From Beta vulgaris subsp. vulgaris (Eukaryota > Streptophyta > Magnoliopsida > Caryophyllales > Amaranthaceae), in contig NC_079208.1 of NCBI RefSeq assembly GCF_026745355.1, positions 57,147,892-57,211,891 on the forward strand: a DNA stretch of 64,000 bases, read 5' to 3'. Under the pieces are notes generated by a model. That model saw only the letters and a program-made list of their open reading frames with translations, made no database searches and was not told the DNA's origin. Below are positions 35,685 to 48,530 of this stretch, piece after piece. The position numbers and the translations under genes were made by a program. How positions within the stretch are numbered: the first letter of the stretch is position 1; each line of letters starts with the position of its first letter.

Positions 35685-37110
35685 TCTGAATTGCCTCAAA
35701 ATGCCACCAAACCACCCATTTAAAATTTTGTGGTGCAACCACGGAGTGGCCCCGAAACAGTCGTAAAAGTTGTTCTTATACCCGTTCAAAATCGTGGAAG
35801 TCCTTAATATACCATCCCATGTCCTCTCGAGACATCCCACGAAATTCGGTGCACGGGTGTCGGGGACGTCTAAAACTTTGACTTATAGCCTTCAATTTTG
35901 AACCGTTTTAAGGCTCCTCCGGGCCCAGTCACATTTTTCGTCGAAAACCTTTCTACCGAGTGCGGCACAAATTATAATGCATCCCGGGTGTTTCACACCA
36001 TCTGAATTGCCCCAGAATGCCATCAAACCACCCATTTATGATTTTGTGGTGCAGCCACGGAATGGCCCCGAAACGGTCGTAAAAGTTGTTCTTATGTCCG
36101 TTCAAAGTCGTGGAAGTCCTTAATATACCATCCCATGTCCCCTCGAGCTATCTCACGTCATTCGGTGCACGGGTCCCGATGACGTCTAAAACTGTGACTT
36201 AGCCTTTAATTTTGGCTGTTTTAGGGCTCCTCTGGGTCCAGTCATATTTTTAAGTGAAAACCTTTCTATGGGGTGCGACACGACTTATAATGCATTTCGG
36301 GTGCTTCGCACCATCTGAATTGCCTCAGAATGCAACCAAACTACCCATTAATTATTTTTGTCGTGCAACCATAGAATAACCCTGAAACAGTCGTAAAAGT
36401 TGTTCTTATACCTGTTCAAGGCCATGGAAGTCTTTAATATACCATCCCATTTTCCCTAGAGGCATGCCACAACATTCCGTGACCGGGTCTCGGGGACTTC
36501 TAAAATCGTAACTTAGAGCCATCAATTTTGACCATTTTAGGGCTCCTCCGGGCCCCGTCATATTTTTCGCCGAAAACTTTCCTATGAGGTACGACACGAC
36601 TTATAATGTATCCCAGGTGCTTCGCACCATCTGAATTGCCCAAGAATGCTACCAAACGACTCTTTTATTATTTTTTCGTGCAGCCACGGAATGGCCCAAA
36701 ACGGTCGTAAACGTTGTTTTTATGCCTGTTCAAAGTCATGGAAGTCCTTGATATACCATCTCATTTCCCCTCAAGGAATCCCACAAGATTCGGTGCACGG
36801 GTTCCGAGGCCTTCTAAAACCGTGACTATGGGGTGCGACACGAATTATAATGCATCCCGGGTGCTTTGCACCATCTGAATTGCCTCATAATGCAACCAAA
36901 CCAACCATTAATTATTTTGTCGTGCAGCCACAGAATAATAACCCCGAAACGATCGTAAAAGTTGTTCTTATACCCGTTCAAGATCATGGAATTTTGACTT
37001 ATAGCCTTGAATTTTGACCGTTTTAGGACTCCTCCTAACCCAGACATATTTTTCGCCGAAAACCTTCCTATAGGGTGCGGCACGAATTATAATGCATCCC
37101 GTGTGCTTCG
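35685..37110. repeat. Satellite array, left segment (about 313-314 bp monomers)
   Basis: Monomers are recognised by the phrase caccatctgaattgcc, starting near 35685, 36001, 36314, 36630 and 36874. Full units measure 313-316 bp; the fourth and fifth have internal deletions of about 70 bp. Open frames on the minus strand are by-products of the repeat. Confidence 0.93.
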
Positions 37111-38676
37111 TGATATGTCACATATATATATAGTTTTTAGATGCATTTTGATTGCATTTAGAACTCCTTTTAGAGCATTTAGGTGTATAATGGAATGAAT
37201 TACGTAAGTTGTGCTCTACTACTCCCCGTTTGCGTGTTTTGATCATTTTCAGGTTACTTTGATGCAAATTGATTATGATTACCTAAGATCAAGCCTATTA
37301 ATCATTGAAGATGAAGATATCTTGCACAAGGATCACAATGCATCATTTCGGGACAATTTCGAGTTAGAATGAAGCAAAGAGTTGGTGAAAGAAGTGTCAA
37401 AACTGACACTTGTTCACTATTTTGATCATAACTTTTGATAGAAAATTGATAATCAAGAAATTCCAGTTGGGTTGGAAACTAGACTTCAAGGGCTTTCCAA
37501 TGATAGGTCACACGCCCAAATCCGACTTCTGGTTTGAGAGATACAGCCTTCGCAAGTTGACGCAAAATTGCAGTTTCTTCGCCCGGTCGACCGGGCGGAT
37601 CCGCCCGACCGGGCGAAATCAAAATTTCTCTACAATGCAAGGCAAATTAGCCCGGTCAACCGGGCGAGAAAAGAGCCAAAATCGTTTACGCGCCCGACCG
37701 GGCGGATTTCGCCCGGTTGACCGGGCGGAATTTTTCCTTCGTCGTAAGTTTGCGATCACCGTCGCCCGACCGGGCGGATTTCGCCCGGTCGACCGGGCGG
37801 ACTCTCAGGACGCGATTTTTCGGGTTTTTTAGCCGGTTTTGTATTTAGTATAAATAGGTTTTTAGTATTTTCGGGGAACCTATCTTATTTTCTACGTTTT
37901 TTAGGGCCAAACACTTAGTTTATTCTCTCTACTTTTGTTGAACTTTTACATTGGAAGATTATATAGATCGTCGATTTCCTTTTCCATCGTTCTTCAATCA
38001 TTTGGTATTCTTCTCTACTTAGTTTAATTTCATGAATTCTTTTACTTTGATTATGTTTATCGTTTTCAATATCATCATGAGTGAGTAGTCTATTTCTAGG
38101 GTTTAGAGAGGGAAGCCATGTTTATACCTTTTTTATTGTGATTTGATGTTCTTCAATAATTGGATTGAATTAGAATAATTCCTATTGATTTGTTATACTT
38201 GCTTAATTCATGTAATTGCGCAATATCATGAGTTATGTTTAGCTAATAAGAATTAGAATCGAAAGATCATATTCATTAGAGGCTTATTACAATAGGTAGA
38301 TTTGATTATGTTGAGCGACCGTACTGGCATATGTTAATCTAGGAGTTGTTAATGCCTGACCAAGGATTAGCGAAATACTTCATTTATTCGAACCTCAATC
38401 CAAGTGTTGTTGAACTTCATTATATTGATTAAACTGGTATAAGCATGGTGGACCGATCGATTGCCCTAGGTTTTTAATTATTTGATAAATTTCCATTTTT
38501 CTGCGTTCTAGTTTGTTCTAGTTTAGTTATTAATTCCTCAATTATTTTTCCTCTCTGGAAGTAGTTAGATAATTGAACATAAATCTGTAGAACTCCTCTC
38601 CCTGTGGATCGACCCGTATTTGCCAGTTTCTGCTAAACAGACACCGTGCACTTGCGGTATATTTTAAAACACATCA
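37111..38676 (+). mobile_element. Solo LTR inserted in the satellite
   Basis: 1566 bp starting TGATATGTCA and ending AAACACATCA, flanked by the 5-bp duplication cttcg (37106-37110, 38677-38681) that falls inside a monomer. A TATA box TATAAATAGG is at about 37849, and the 3' part reads ccctgtggatcgacccgt and gacaccgtgcacttgcgg, usual for the U5 end of plant gypsy LTRs. No internal domain remains, so it is the product of LTR-LTR recombination. Confidence 0.88.
37580..37800. repeat. Array of CGCCCGGTCGACCGGGCG palindromes in the LTR U3
   Basis: Seven or so full or partial units of the palindrome CGCCCGGTCGACCGGGCG lie in 220 bp, in variants GGTTGACC, GGTCAACC and the half-length CGCCCGACCGGGCG. 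The last is about 50 bp upstream of the TATA box. GC content is far above that of the surrounding LTR. Confidence 0.9.
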
Positions 38677-38692
38677 CTTCGCACCATCTGAA

Positions 38693-39750
38693 TTTGATAA
38701 ATCAATTTTATATATAGTTTTTAGGCATATTTATGTTGCATTTTTAATGCATATTGATTTATATAGCTGCATTTTAGTTGCTATTAACCTGGATTATCTA
38801 TTTTGGATGAATTGAATAATTCTTGTAAAAGGAGTTGATGAATGGTTGCTTTTGATCGATGAATTTATGTTCGTGGTTTATTCTCTTGTTCATTATAATC
38901 ATATTAAGTGAAGTAGCTTCCATGAGGATCGCGGCATATCTCTCGAGAGTAAATTTGAGTTGAAAACGAAGAAATGCGTTAATTCCGAAGTGATAAAAAC
39001 CGACACATGTTCACTCTTTAGATCATAACTTAAATTCTACAAATTGGATGGAAGTGATTCAAGTTGCGTTGGAAACTAGACTTGAAGATCTTCGCAACGA
39101 TAAGTCACACGCCTATAGACGATGCCTAGAACGCAAGATACAGCTAGGGATGACAATATGGCGGGTCTGGGAAGGGTCCACCTGGACCCAGACCCGTTTA
39201 TTTTTCAAAGATTTAGACCCGCCCCAGATCCTTTGGGTCTAGATTTTTCAGACCCATATCCAGATCCGTTGGGTCTAGATTTTTCTTCACATTTTTGAAT
39301 GTATGTAATTAAAAATTTCGCCCTAATATATATAGGTTCCTGTATCCATGAGTAATGCATTCTCTAAACAAAATTTTAAGAATTAACTCATAAAATATTA
39401 AAAGGTTACAACTTACAAAGTTACAAGTCTTAGATGGAGTTACAATACTAACGAGTTCACAAGATCACAACTCATAAAACCTTAGAGTTTAGGTGAAAAA
39501 AAATTTCTAATATGTAAATGGGTCAGTGGGGCGCGTCTGGGTGTAGCATATGTGGACACGAACTCAAACCTGACTTATGCTCTCAGGGACCCAAACCCGA
39601 CCCAGATCCATTGGGTCTGAAATTTCTGGACCCAGACCCTGATAAATGGGTCGGGTCTGGGACCCATTGCCATCTCTAGATACAGCCATCGAAAGTTGAC
39701 CTTATGAATCTGCCTGCGAACCAGTGCCCAACGAGAGCTTCTTCATTTGT
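38693..39750 (+). mobile_element. Diverged LTR remnant related to the solo LTR
   Basis: It shares tatatagtttttaggca with the start of the solo LTR, and ggttggaaactagacttcaag-type phrases and gataagtcacacgcc with its middle. It lacks the palindrome array and the U5 end. A hAT element sits inside it at 39145-39678. Its right junction re-enters a monomer at tgaatttatgattttgtgg. Confidence 0.65.
39145..39678. mobile_element. hAT-type non-autonomous element inside the LTR remnant
   Basis: Left end TAGGGATGACAATATGG and right end (rc) TAGAGATGGCAATGGG; a perfect 8-bp duplication gatacagc flanks it (39137-39144, 39679-39686). The interior repeats gggtctgg and ccagaccc phrases. It is 534 bp, non-coding. 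Confidence 0.85.
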
Positions 39751-42700
39751 GCCTGAATTTATGATTTTGTGGTGCAACCACGGAGTGGCATGAAATGGTT
39801 GTAAAAGTTATTGTTAGGCCCATTCAAAGTTGTGGAAGTCCATAATATACCATCCCATGTCATCTTGAGGCATCCCACGACATTCGGTGCACGGGTCTCG
39901 GGGACGTCTAAAACGTGATTTATAGCATTCAATTTTGACCGTTTAAGGGTCCTCCGGGCCCAGTCATATTTTTCGCCGAAAACCTCCTATGGGGAGCGGC
40001 ACGAATTATAATGCATCCCAGGTGCTTCCCACCATCTGAATTTCCCCAATATGCCCTTAAACCACCCATTTATGATTTTGTGGTGCAGCCACGAAATGGC
40101 TCCGAAACGGTTGTAAAAGTTGTTCTTATGCCCATTCAAAGTCGTGGGAGTTTTTAATATACCATCCCATGTCCCCTCGAGCCATCTCACAGCATTCAGT
40201 GCACGGGTCTGGGGACGTCTAAAGTCGTGACTTGGCCTTCAATTTTGACCGTTGTACAGCTCCTCCGGGCCTAGTCATATTTTTCGCCGAAAACCTTCTT
40301 ATGGTGAGCGGCACGAACTATAATGCATACCGGGTGTTTCGCACCATCTAAATTGCCCCAGATGCAACCAAATGACCCATTTATTATTTTATCGTGCACC
40401 CGCGGAATGGCCCCAAATCGGTCGTAAACGGTGTTCTTATGCCTGTTCAAAGTCGTGGAAGTCCTTGATATACCATCCCATTTCCCCTTGAGGCATCCCA
40501 TGACATTCGGTGCACGGGTTCCGAGGACGACTAAAACCGTGACTTGTAGCCTTCAATTTTGACCATTTTAGGGCTTCTCCGGGCCCGCTCATATTTTTCG
40601 TCGAAACCTTCCTATGGGTTATAACACGACTTACAATGCATCTCGGGTGTTTCGCATCATCTAAATTGCATCAGAATGCCACCAAACGACCAATTTTTTA
40701 TTTTGTCGTGCAACTGCAGAATAACCCCGAAACGGTCGTAAAAGTTGTTCTTATGCTCGTTCAAAGTAGCGAAAGTCCTTAAAAAACCATCTCATGTTCC
40801 CTCTAGCATCCCACGGCATGCGGTGCACAGGTCCCGGAGACGTTTAAAACCGTGACTTATAACCTTCAATTTTGACCGTTTAAGGAATCCTCCGGGACCG
40901 CTCACATTTTTTACCGAAAACCTTCCTAAAAAGTGTGGCACAACTTATATTGAATCCTGGTGCCTCGCACCATCTGAATTGTCCCAGAAGGCCATCAAAC
41001 GACCTATTTATGATTTTCTCGTGCACCCACATAATGGCCCAAAAACAGTTGTAAAAGTTGTTCTTATGTTCGTTCAAAGTCGTGGAAGTTCTTAATATAC
41101 TATACCATGTCCCTCGAGCAATCCCACGACATTCGGTGCACAGGTGTCGGAGACATCTAAAACCGTGACTTACAACCTTCAATTTTGACCGTTTAAAGGC
41201 TCTTCCGGGCCCAATCATATTTTTCCCCGAAAACCTTCCTATGGGGTGCGACACGACTTATAATGCATCCCGGGTGATTCGCACCATCTGAATTGCCTCA
41301 GAATGCCACCAGACCACCCATTAATTAGTTTTTCGTGCACCCACGGAATAACCCCGAAACGGTCGTAAAAGTTGTTTTTATGTCCGTTCAAGGTCGTGGA
41401 AGTCTTTAATATACCATACCATTTCCCCTCGAGGCATCCCACGACATTCTGTACACGGGTCCTGGGACGTCTAAAACCGTGACTTATATATAGCCTTCAA
41501 TTTTGACCGTTCTAAGCCTCCTCCGGGCCCACTCATATTTTCGCCGAAAACCTTCTTATGAGTTGCGGCACGACTTACAATGCATCTCGGGTGTTTTGCA
41601 CCATTGGAATTGCCTCAGAATGCCACCAAACGACCAATTTATTATTTTGTCGTGCAACCACGGAATAACCCTAAAACGGTCGTAAAAGTTGTTCTTATGC
41701 CCGTTCAAAGTAGTGGAAGTCCTTAATATATCATCTCATGTCCCCTTGAGGCATCCCATGGCATGCGGTGCACAGGTGCTGGGGACGTCTAAAATTGTGA
41801 CTTATAACCTTCAATTTTGACCATTTTAGGGTTCCTCCGGACCCGCTCATATTTTTCGCTGAAAACGTTCCCTTGGATGCGGCACGACTTATAATGCATC
41901 CCAGTTGCTTTGCAACATATGTATTGCCCCAAAATGCCACCAAACCACCCATTTATGATTGTGTGGTACAACCACGTAATGGCCCCAAAACAGTCGTAAA
42001 GGTTGTTCTTATGCCCGTTAAAAGTCATGGAAGTCCTTGATATACCATCCCATTTCCACTCGAGGCATCCAACGATATTCGGTGCACGGGTCCAGAGGAC
42101 TTCTAAAATCATGACTTATAGCCTTCAATTTTGACCGTTTTAGGACACCTACAGGCCCGATTTTATTTTTCGTTGAAAACCTACCTATGGAGTGCGACAC
42201 GACTTATAATTCATCCCATGTGCTTTGCACCATATGAATTGCATCAGAATGCCACCAGACCAACCATTAATTATTTTGTCGTGCACCCACTGAATAACCC
42301 CGCAATAATCGTAAAAGCTCTTCTTATGTCCGTTCAAGGTCGTGCAAGTCCTTAATATACCATCCCATTTCTGCTAGAGGCATCCCATGATATTCTGTAC
42401 ACGTTCCCCGGGACGTCTAAAATCGTGACTTATAACCTTCAATTTTGACCGTTTTAGGACTCCTTCGGGATCAATCATACTTTTTGCCGAAAACCTTGTT
42501 ATAGGGTACGACACGACTTATAATGCATCACAAGTGATCAGCACCATCTGAATTACCCCAAAATGCCACTAAACACCCCAATTATTATTTTGTCGTGTAG
42601 CCACGGAGTGTCCCCAAAACGATCATAAAAGGTGTTCTTATGCCTGTTCAAAGTCGTGGAAGTCCTTGATATACCATCCCATTTCCCTCGAGGCATCCCA

Positions 42701-45700
42701 CGACATTTGGTGCACGGGTTCGAGGACGTCTAAAATCGTGACTTATAGCCTTCATTTTTTACCGTTTTAGGGCTCCTCCAGGTCCGGTCATATTTTTCGC
42801 CGAAAACGTCTCTATCGGGCGCGGCGGGACTTATAATGCATCCCAAGTGGTTCGCACCATTGGAATTGCCTCAGAATGTCATCAAACCACCCATTTGTGA
42901 TTTTGTGGTGCAACCACATAATAGCCTCGAAAGGGTCGTAAAAGATGTTCTTATGCCCGTTCAAAGTCATGAAAATCCTTAATATACCATCCCGTGTCCC
43001 CTCGAGGCATCCCACGGCATTCGGTGCATGCGTTCCGGGGACGTCCAAAACCGTGACTTATAGACTTCAATTTTGACCGTTTTAGGGCTCCTCCGGGCCC
43101 GGTCATATTTTTCACCGAAAACCTTCCTATGGGGTCGGCACAAGTTATAATGAATCATGGGTGCTTCAAATCATCTGAATTTCCCCACAATGCCAACAAA
43201 CCACCCATTTATGATTTTGTGGTGCTGGCACAAAATGGCCCTGAAACGGTCGTAAAACTTATTTTATCCCCGTTCAAAGTCATGGAAGTCCTTAATATAA
43301 TATCACATGTCCCCTCAAGGCATCCCACGACATTCGGTGCACGGGTCCCAGGGACGTCTAAAACTGTGACTATAGCCTTCAATTTTGACCGTATTATCGC
43401 TAATCCGGGCTGAGTCATATTTTTCGCCAAAAACCTTCCTATGGGGTGCAGCACGACTTATAATGCATCCGGGGTGATTCGCACCATCTGAATTGCCCAG
43501 AATGCCACCAAACGACCAATTTATTAGTTTGTCGTGCAACTACGGAATAACCTCGAAACGGTCGTAAAAGATGTTCTTAGGCCCGTTCTAAGTCGTGAAA
43601 ATCCTTAATATACCATCCTATGTCCCCTCGAGGCATCCCACGACATTCGGTGCACGGGTCCTGGAGACGTCTAATACCGTGACTTATAGCCTTCAATTTT
43701 GACCGCTTTAGGGATGCTCCGGACCCAGTCAGATTTTTCGCCAAAAACCTTCCTATAGGGTGCAACACGACTTATAATGCATCCCGAGTGCTTTTCACCA
43801 TCTGAATTGTCTCAGAATGCCACCAAACGACCAATTTATTATTTTGTCGTGCAACTACGGAATAACCTCGAAACGATCGTAAAAGATGTTCTTATGTCCG
43901 TTCTAAGTCGTGAAAGTCCTTAATATACCATCCCATGTCCCCTCAAGGCATACCACGACATTCGGTTCGTGCGTCCCGGATACGTCTAAAACCGCGACTT
44001 ATAACCTTCAATTTTGACCGTTTTAGGGCTCCTCCTGGCCCGATCATATTTTTCGTCGAAAACCTTTCTATGGGGTCGGCATAACTTATAATGAATCCTG
44101 GGTGTTTCGCACCATCTGAATTGCCCCAGAATGCCATCAAACCAGCCATTTATGATTTTGTGGTGCTAGCACGGAATGGCCCCGAAACGGTCGTAAAAGT
44201 TGTTCTTATGCCGGTTTAAAGTCGTGGAATGCCTTAATATACCATCCCATGTCCCCTCGAGACATCCCACGGCATTCGGTGCACGAGTATCGGGGACGTC
44301 TAAAACCGTGACATAGCTTTCAATTTTGACCGTTTTCGGGCTCCTCTGGGCCCCGTCATATTTTTGGCCGAAAACCATTCTATGGGTGCGACGCAACTTA
44401 TAATGCATCCTGGCTTATTCGCACCATATTAATTGCCCAGAATGCCACCAAACCACCCATTTATTATTTTGTCGTGCAACTACGGAATAACCTCGAAATG
44501 GTCGTAAAAGATGTTCTGATGCCCGTTCTAAGTCGTGAAAGTCCTTAATATACCATCGCATGTCCCCTCAAGGCATCCCATGGCATTCGGTGCACGCGTC
44601 CCGAGGACATCTCAAACCGTGACTTATAGCCATCAATTTTGACCGTTTTAAGGCTCCTCCGGGCCCGGTCATATTTTTCGTCGAAAACTTTTCTATGGGG
44701 TCGGCACAACTTATAATGAATCTCGGGTGCTTTGCACCATCTGAATTGCCCCAAAATACGTGTAAACAACCTATTTATGATTTTGTGGTGTAGTTACGAA
44801 ATGTCATCGAAATGGTCGTAAAAGTTGTTTTTATGCATGTTGAAAGTTGTGGAAGTCTTTAATATACCATTTCATGTCCCCTCGAAAAATCCCACGGCAT
44901 TCGGTGCATGGGTCCCTTGGGACGTCTAAAACCGTGACTTATAGCCTTCAATTTTAACCATTTTAGGGCTCCTCTGGACCCGGTCATATTTTTGGCCGAA
45001 AACCTTCCTATGGAGTGCAGCACGACTTCTAATGGCTCCCAGGTATTTCGCACCATGTGAATTGCCTTAAAATGCCTATAAACAACCCATTTATGATTTT
45101 GTGGTGTAGTTACGAAATGTCCTCGAAATGGTCGTAAACGTTTTTGTATGCCCGTTCAAAGTCGTGGAAGTCTTTGATATACTATCTTGTGTCCTCTCGT
45201 GGCATCCCACGACATTTGGTGCACGCTCCGGGGACGTCTAAAATTGTGACTTGTAGCCTTTCATTTTCACCGTTTTAGAGCTCCTTCGGGTTCGGTTACA
45301 TTTTTCGCTAAAACCCTTCCTATGGGGTGCGACATGACTTACAATGCATCCAGAGTGCTTCGCACCATCTAAATTGCCCCAAAATGCCATCAAACCACCC
45401 ATTTATGATTTTGTGGTGCAGCCACGGAATGGCCCGAAACGGTCGTAAAATTTGTTTTACGCCCGTTCAAAATTGTGGAAGTCCTTAATATACCATCCCA
45501 TGTCCCCTCGAGGCATCCCACGGCATTCGGTGCACGGGTCTCGTGGACGTCTAAAACCGTGACTTACAGCCTTCAATTTTTACAGTTTTAGGGCTCCTCC
45601 GGGCCTCGTCATATTTTTCGCTGAAAACCTTCCTATGGGGTGCGACACGACTTATAATGCATCCCAGTGCACATCTGAATTGCCCAGAATGCCACCAAAC

Positions 45701-46265
45701 GACCAATTTATTTTTGTCGTGCGGCCACGGAATTTCCCCGAAACGGTTGTAAGTTGTTCTTATGCCAGCTCAAAGTCGTGGAAGTCCTTAATATATAATT
45801 TCATGTCACCTCGTGGTATCTCACGGCATTTGATGCACGAGTCTCAAGGACCTCTAAAATTGTGACTAATAGCCTTCAATCTTGACAGTTTTAAGGCTCC
45901 TACGGGGCCGGTCATATTTTTCGCCGAAAACCTTCCTATGAGGTGCGACACGACTTATTATGCATCTCAGCCTTGAATTTCGGCTTTTTAGGACTCCTCT
46001 AGGTCTGGTCATATTTTCGCCGAAAATCTTCCTATGGGGTGCTGCACAACTTATAATCCATCGCAGGTGCTTCGCACCCTCTGCATTGCCCCTAAACCAC
46101 TTATTTATGATCTTGTGGTGCAACCACGGAATGGCCCGAAAACGGTCGTAAAAACTGCTCTTATGCCCGTTCAAACCCTGGGGGTCCTTAATATAACCTC
46201 CCATGTCCTCATGAGGCATCTTACAAAATTCGGTGCACTGACCCAATGACGTCCAAAAACGTGAC

Positions 46266-48233
46266 TTATAAAGTGGTCAAGGAAGTATAAATTATAGCAA
46301 TTGCGCTTAGAGTATAAATGAAAGGAGTGAAACAAAGTGAAAAGACTCATACGTTAAATTCATAATTATTGTGAATATGAAGCTCTCATATAAAGATAAT
46401 ATTGGATTTTCTCTTGGAAGCGCAATCGTTTTGACTCTGGAATATGGTAGTCTCATTCCTAAGGGCAATGTATATTCAAGCATTCAAAGGTACTCTCCCG
46501 TGCCGATAAGTATGAAAACTTGAGAGTGACTGTTGTCACCCTCACCCGTCTCCAGGATGATCTAGTCACAGGTTTTCACTTCTCAGTGAGTGAAAGATTT
46601 TTCCTTGGTCAATACGTTCATAAAGGTGCACAGCAGCACGAGTTTTATCCATAATTAGGCGTGGCCCCCTGCGCGAGCCTTATTTTAAAAGTCAAGCTTT
46701 GGCTCCCTAAAGACTAAAGAAATGGATAGGGGGGCTTCTGCAACAGGCTATGCCACCCGAGTAAGGGGAGAGTCCAGCTGCATCCTTTTAATGGATGAAC
46801 TTGATGAACGTAGTGATTTTTGTTGCCAGCGCTTTCCCGAGCCGAGCCGAAATTCTTGCAAAAGACAGAGTTATCTTTCTCTTTTCAACCCATTTCATGA
46901 ATAAAATGTGACCAATTGGTTAACCAACAAAACGACTTGTTACAAATAATATCTTGTTGCATCGAAACATATAAATGTTGACTAATCTGGCTTGCATGGA
47001 ACGATTCCAGTTATTTTTGCCCCCGCCCCTTTCTCGTACCCAAAAAGGCAGAGAAAGAGGGAAGATGCTTTTTGGCCAATAGCTACATAAACACATATTA
47101 CATTTTGTCCTTGTTGATTGACCCTCATTACAGCTTGCGATGTGTCGTACAAAAAATGAGCAATTGAGATATTTTGCAACCACGGACAAAATGCATAACT
47201 CAAATGAAGCTAAATTTCACCTTCAAGTGCAACTCCACATTTTAAGAATTTTTGGACAACAAGGGAGCGCCAAGAGATCCTTCGCAGAAGGGCTCTTATC
47301 TTAGTGGTCCACACCTGAGTTACATGAAAAAGGATCCATGTACAGTTACAATATAGACATGAAATTTTGAAAGGAAAAAAAAAAAAACAGATGCAATTTT
47401 TATAAAAAGTAATTACATAACATGTTTTCTAATCATCTGAAACATAATCAATATATGTTTATATCAAATATAAACATGCCCCCCAACAAGAACTGTCTTA
47501 CACAAGAATCGAACTTTTCATCACACCTGAATTCCAATGTATTGTTCAGATACTGAGTTGCATATCTGTTTTCTTGAGAAGAGGCCAGAGAAATATGATC
47601 AGGTGTACATGTTAAGGATAATTAGAACATTTCGCTTCCTGTTGTCAACCCAATTAGGCAAACAAACTTCTAAAATTAAAGATGCTTTAACTTGGGATGA
47701 TGACCTTAGTAGTCTCAGGGCACATAATTACAAGCTCTAGATGTAATTAGCCAAAAAAAGCTTTCATAATAACATGACAGGCTAAAGATTAAGCCTTTGA
47801 GTTTGTTGAATTGCTAATATTGCTTATCTACTTGCTAGTCGCTATGCAGCAGTTTGTCATAGGCAACTCAAGATGCTTGTTTCATACTATACAAAAGCCA
47901 TCTACAAGAGCAATCAATTACATATTAACAAAAGAGGAGAAATTACCAAGATTAAAGCGCCAAACGTCATGAAACAAGCATCTCCTGTAGTGTTAGATGC
48001 AAAAGACCAACTTCAAACACCATCAGCAAGCAATCTCATCATATTTTGCCATTTATCTTTCAGATCAATCTCTGTTCTATCCTGAAATATGTCCTCAAAA
48101 ATTATGCTGGATTTCTTTCCATTTTCCTTTACCAAACTTTCTTACCCCAGTTGAATAGAACGCACCCTCAATGTGTCTACTTCCAAGTGGAGTCCAGAAG
48201 TTCCTCTCTCGCCTTAATGAAAATTTAAAGTCT
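46266..48233. other. Gene-free region right of the satellite
   Basis: 46480-46870 has balanced composition and strings such as caccctcacccgtctccagg and gccacccgagtaaggggaga that look organelle-derived, like the block on the other side of the satellite. 46920-48233 is AT-rich and probably includes the 3' part of the minus-strand gene. I see no convincing coding sequence on either strand. Confidence 0.35.
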
Positions 48234-48530
48234 TCATGCTTCTCTAGCAGGACACGAGGGTTGAACCTCTGCACAAATTACCGAACAAGCCCCATCCGAC
48301 ACAAATGTAGAGCTAGAACCATTGGGCTCCATTAGACTCAGCTTATGTTCTTGCTGCTTTTCTGGATCATGAGTCTCATTGCATCGGGGATCTCCTGTGA
48401 GCTTGTCAAACATATTCTGATTGAGCTCTCTAGGTGCAAGTACTCTTGATTGTGCCTGGATTAATGTCATCACAGATGACCAAGACTCAACTATTTGAGA
48501 AGGATGGAGACATTGAGTAAGACATTGCAT
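48234..48530 (-). CDS. Alternative terminal exon frame, minus strand
   Basis: A 98-codon open frame includes LAPRELNQNMFDKLTGD and a hydrophilic Glu/Lys/Gln-rich tail, ending at TGA. It could be the true last exon if an exon with another exit phase precedes it. It overlaps the phase-consistent exon at 48338-48455 in a different frame, so only one can be right in a given transcript. Confidence 0.4.
   Translation of the reverse strand: MQCLTQCLHPSQIVESWSSVMTLIQAQSRVLAPRELNQNMFDKLTGDPRCNETHDPEKQQEHKLSLMEPNGSSSTFVSDGACSVICAEVQPSCPAREA

Larger units (their letters stand above)
38677..46265. repeat. Satellite array, right segment (about 313-314 bp monomers)
   Basis: After the LTR remnant, monomer starts fall near 40034, 40347, 40660, 40973, 41287, 41604, 41919, 42233, 42547, 42860, 43174, 43487, 43801, 44114, 44427, 44740, 45056, 45368, 45673 and 46079. 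Spacing is 313-314 bp for most. Two main variants differ in the stretch after the start: type A has tttatgattttgtggtgc...aatggcc, type B has ttattattttgtcgtgc...aataacc. Many minus-strand frames of 60-125 codons here are shadows, since the period is not a multiple of three. Confidence 0.95.

Noticed and set aside
37410..37832. 140-codon plus-strand frame rich in Arg, Pro and Gly
   Set aside because: It lies in the U3 of a solo LTR and is open only because the GC-rich palindromes lack stop codons.
36406..46246. Many minus-strand open frames (for example 40880-41254 and 45866-46246) with similar peptides
   Set aside because: They are translations of the satellite monomer. The 313-314 bp period shifts frame each unit and the peptides have no domain features.
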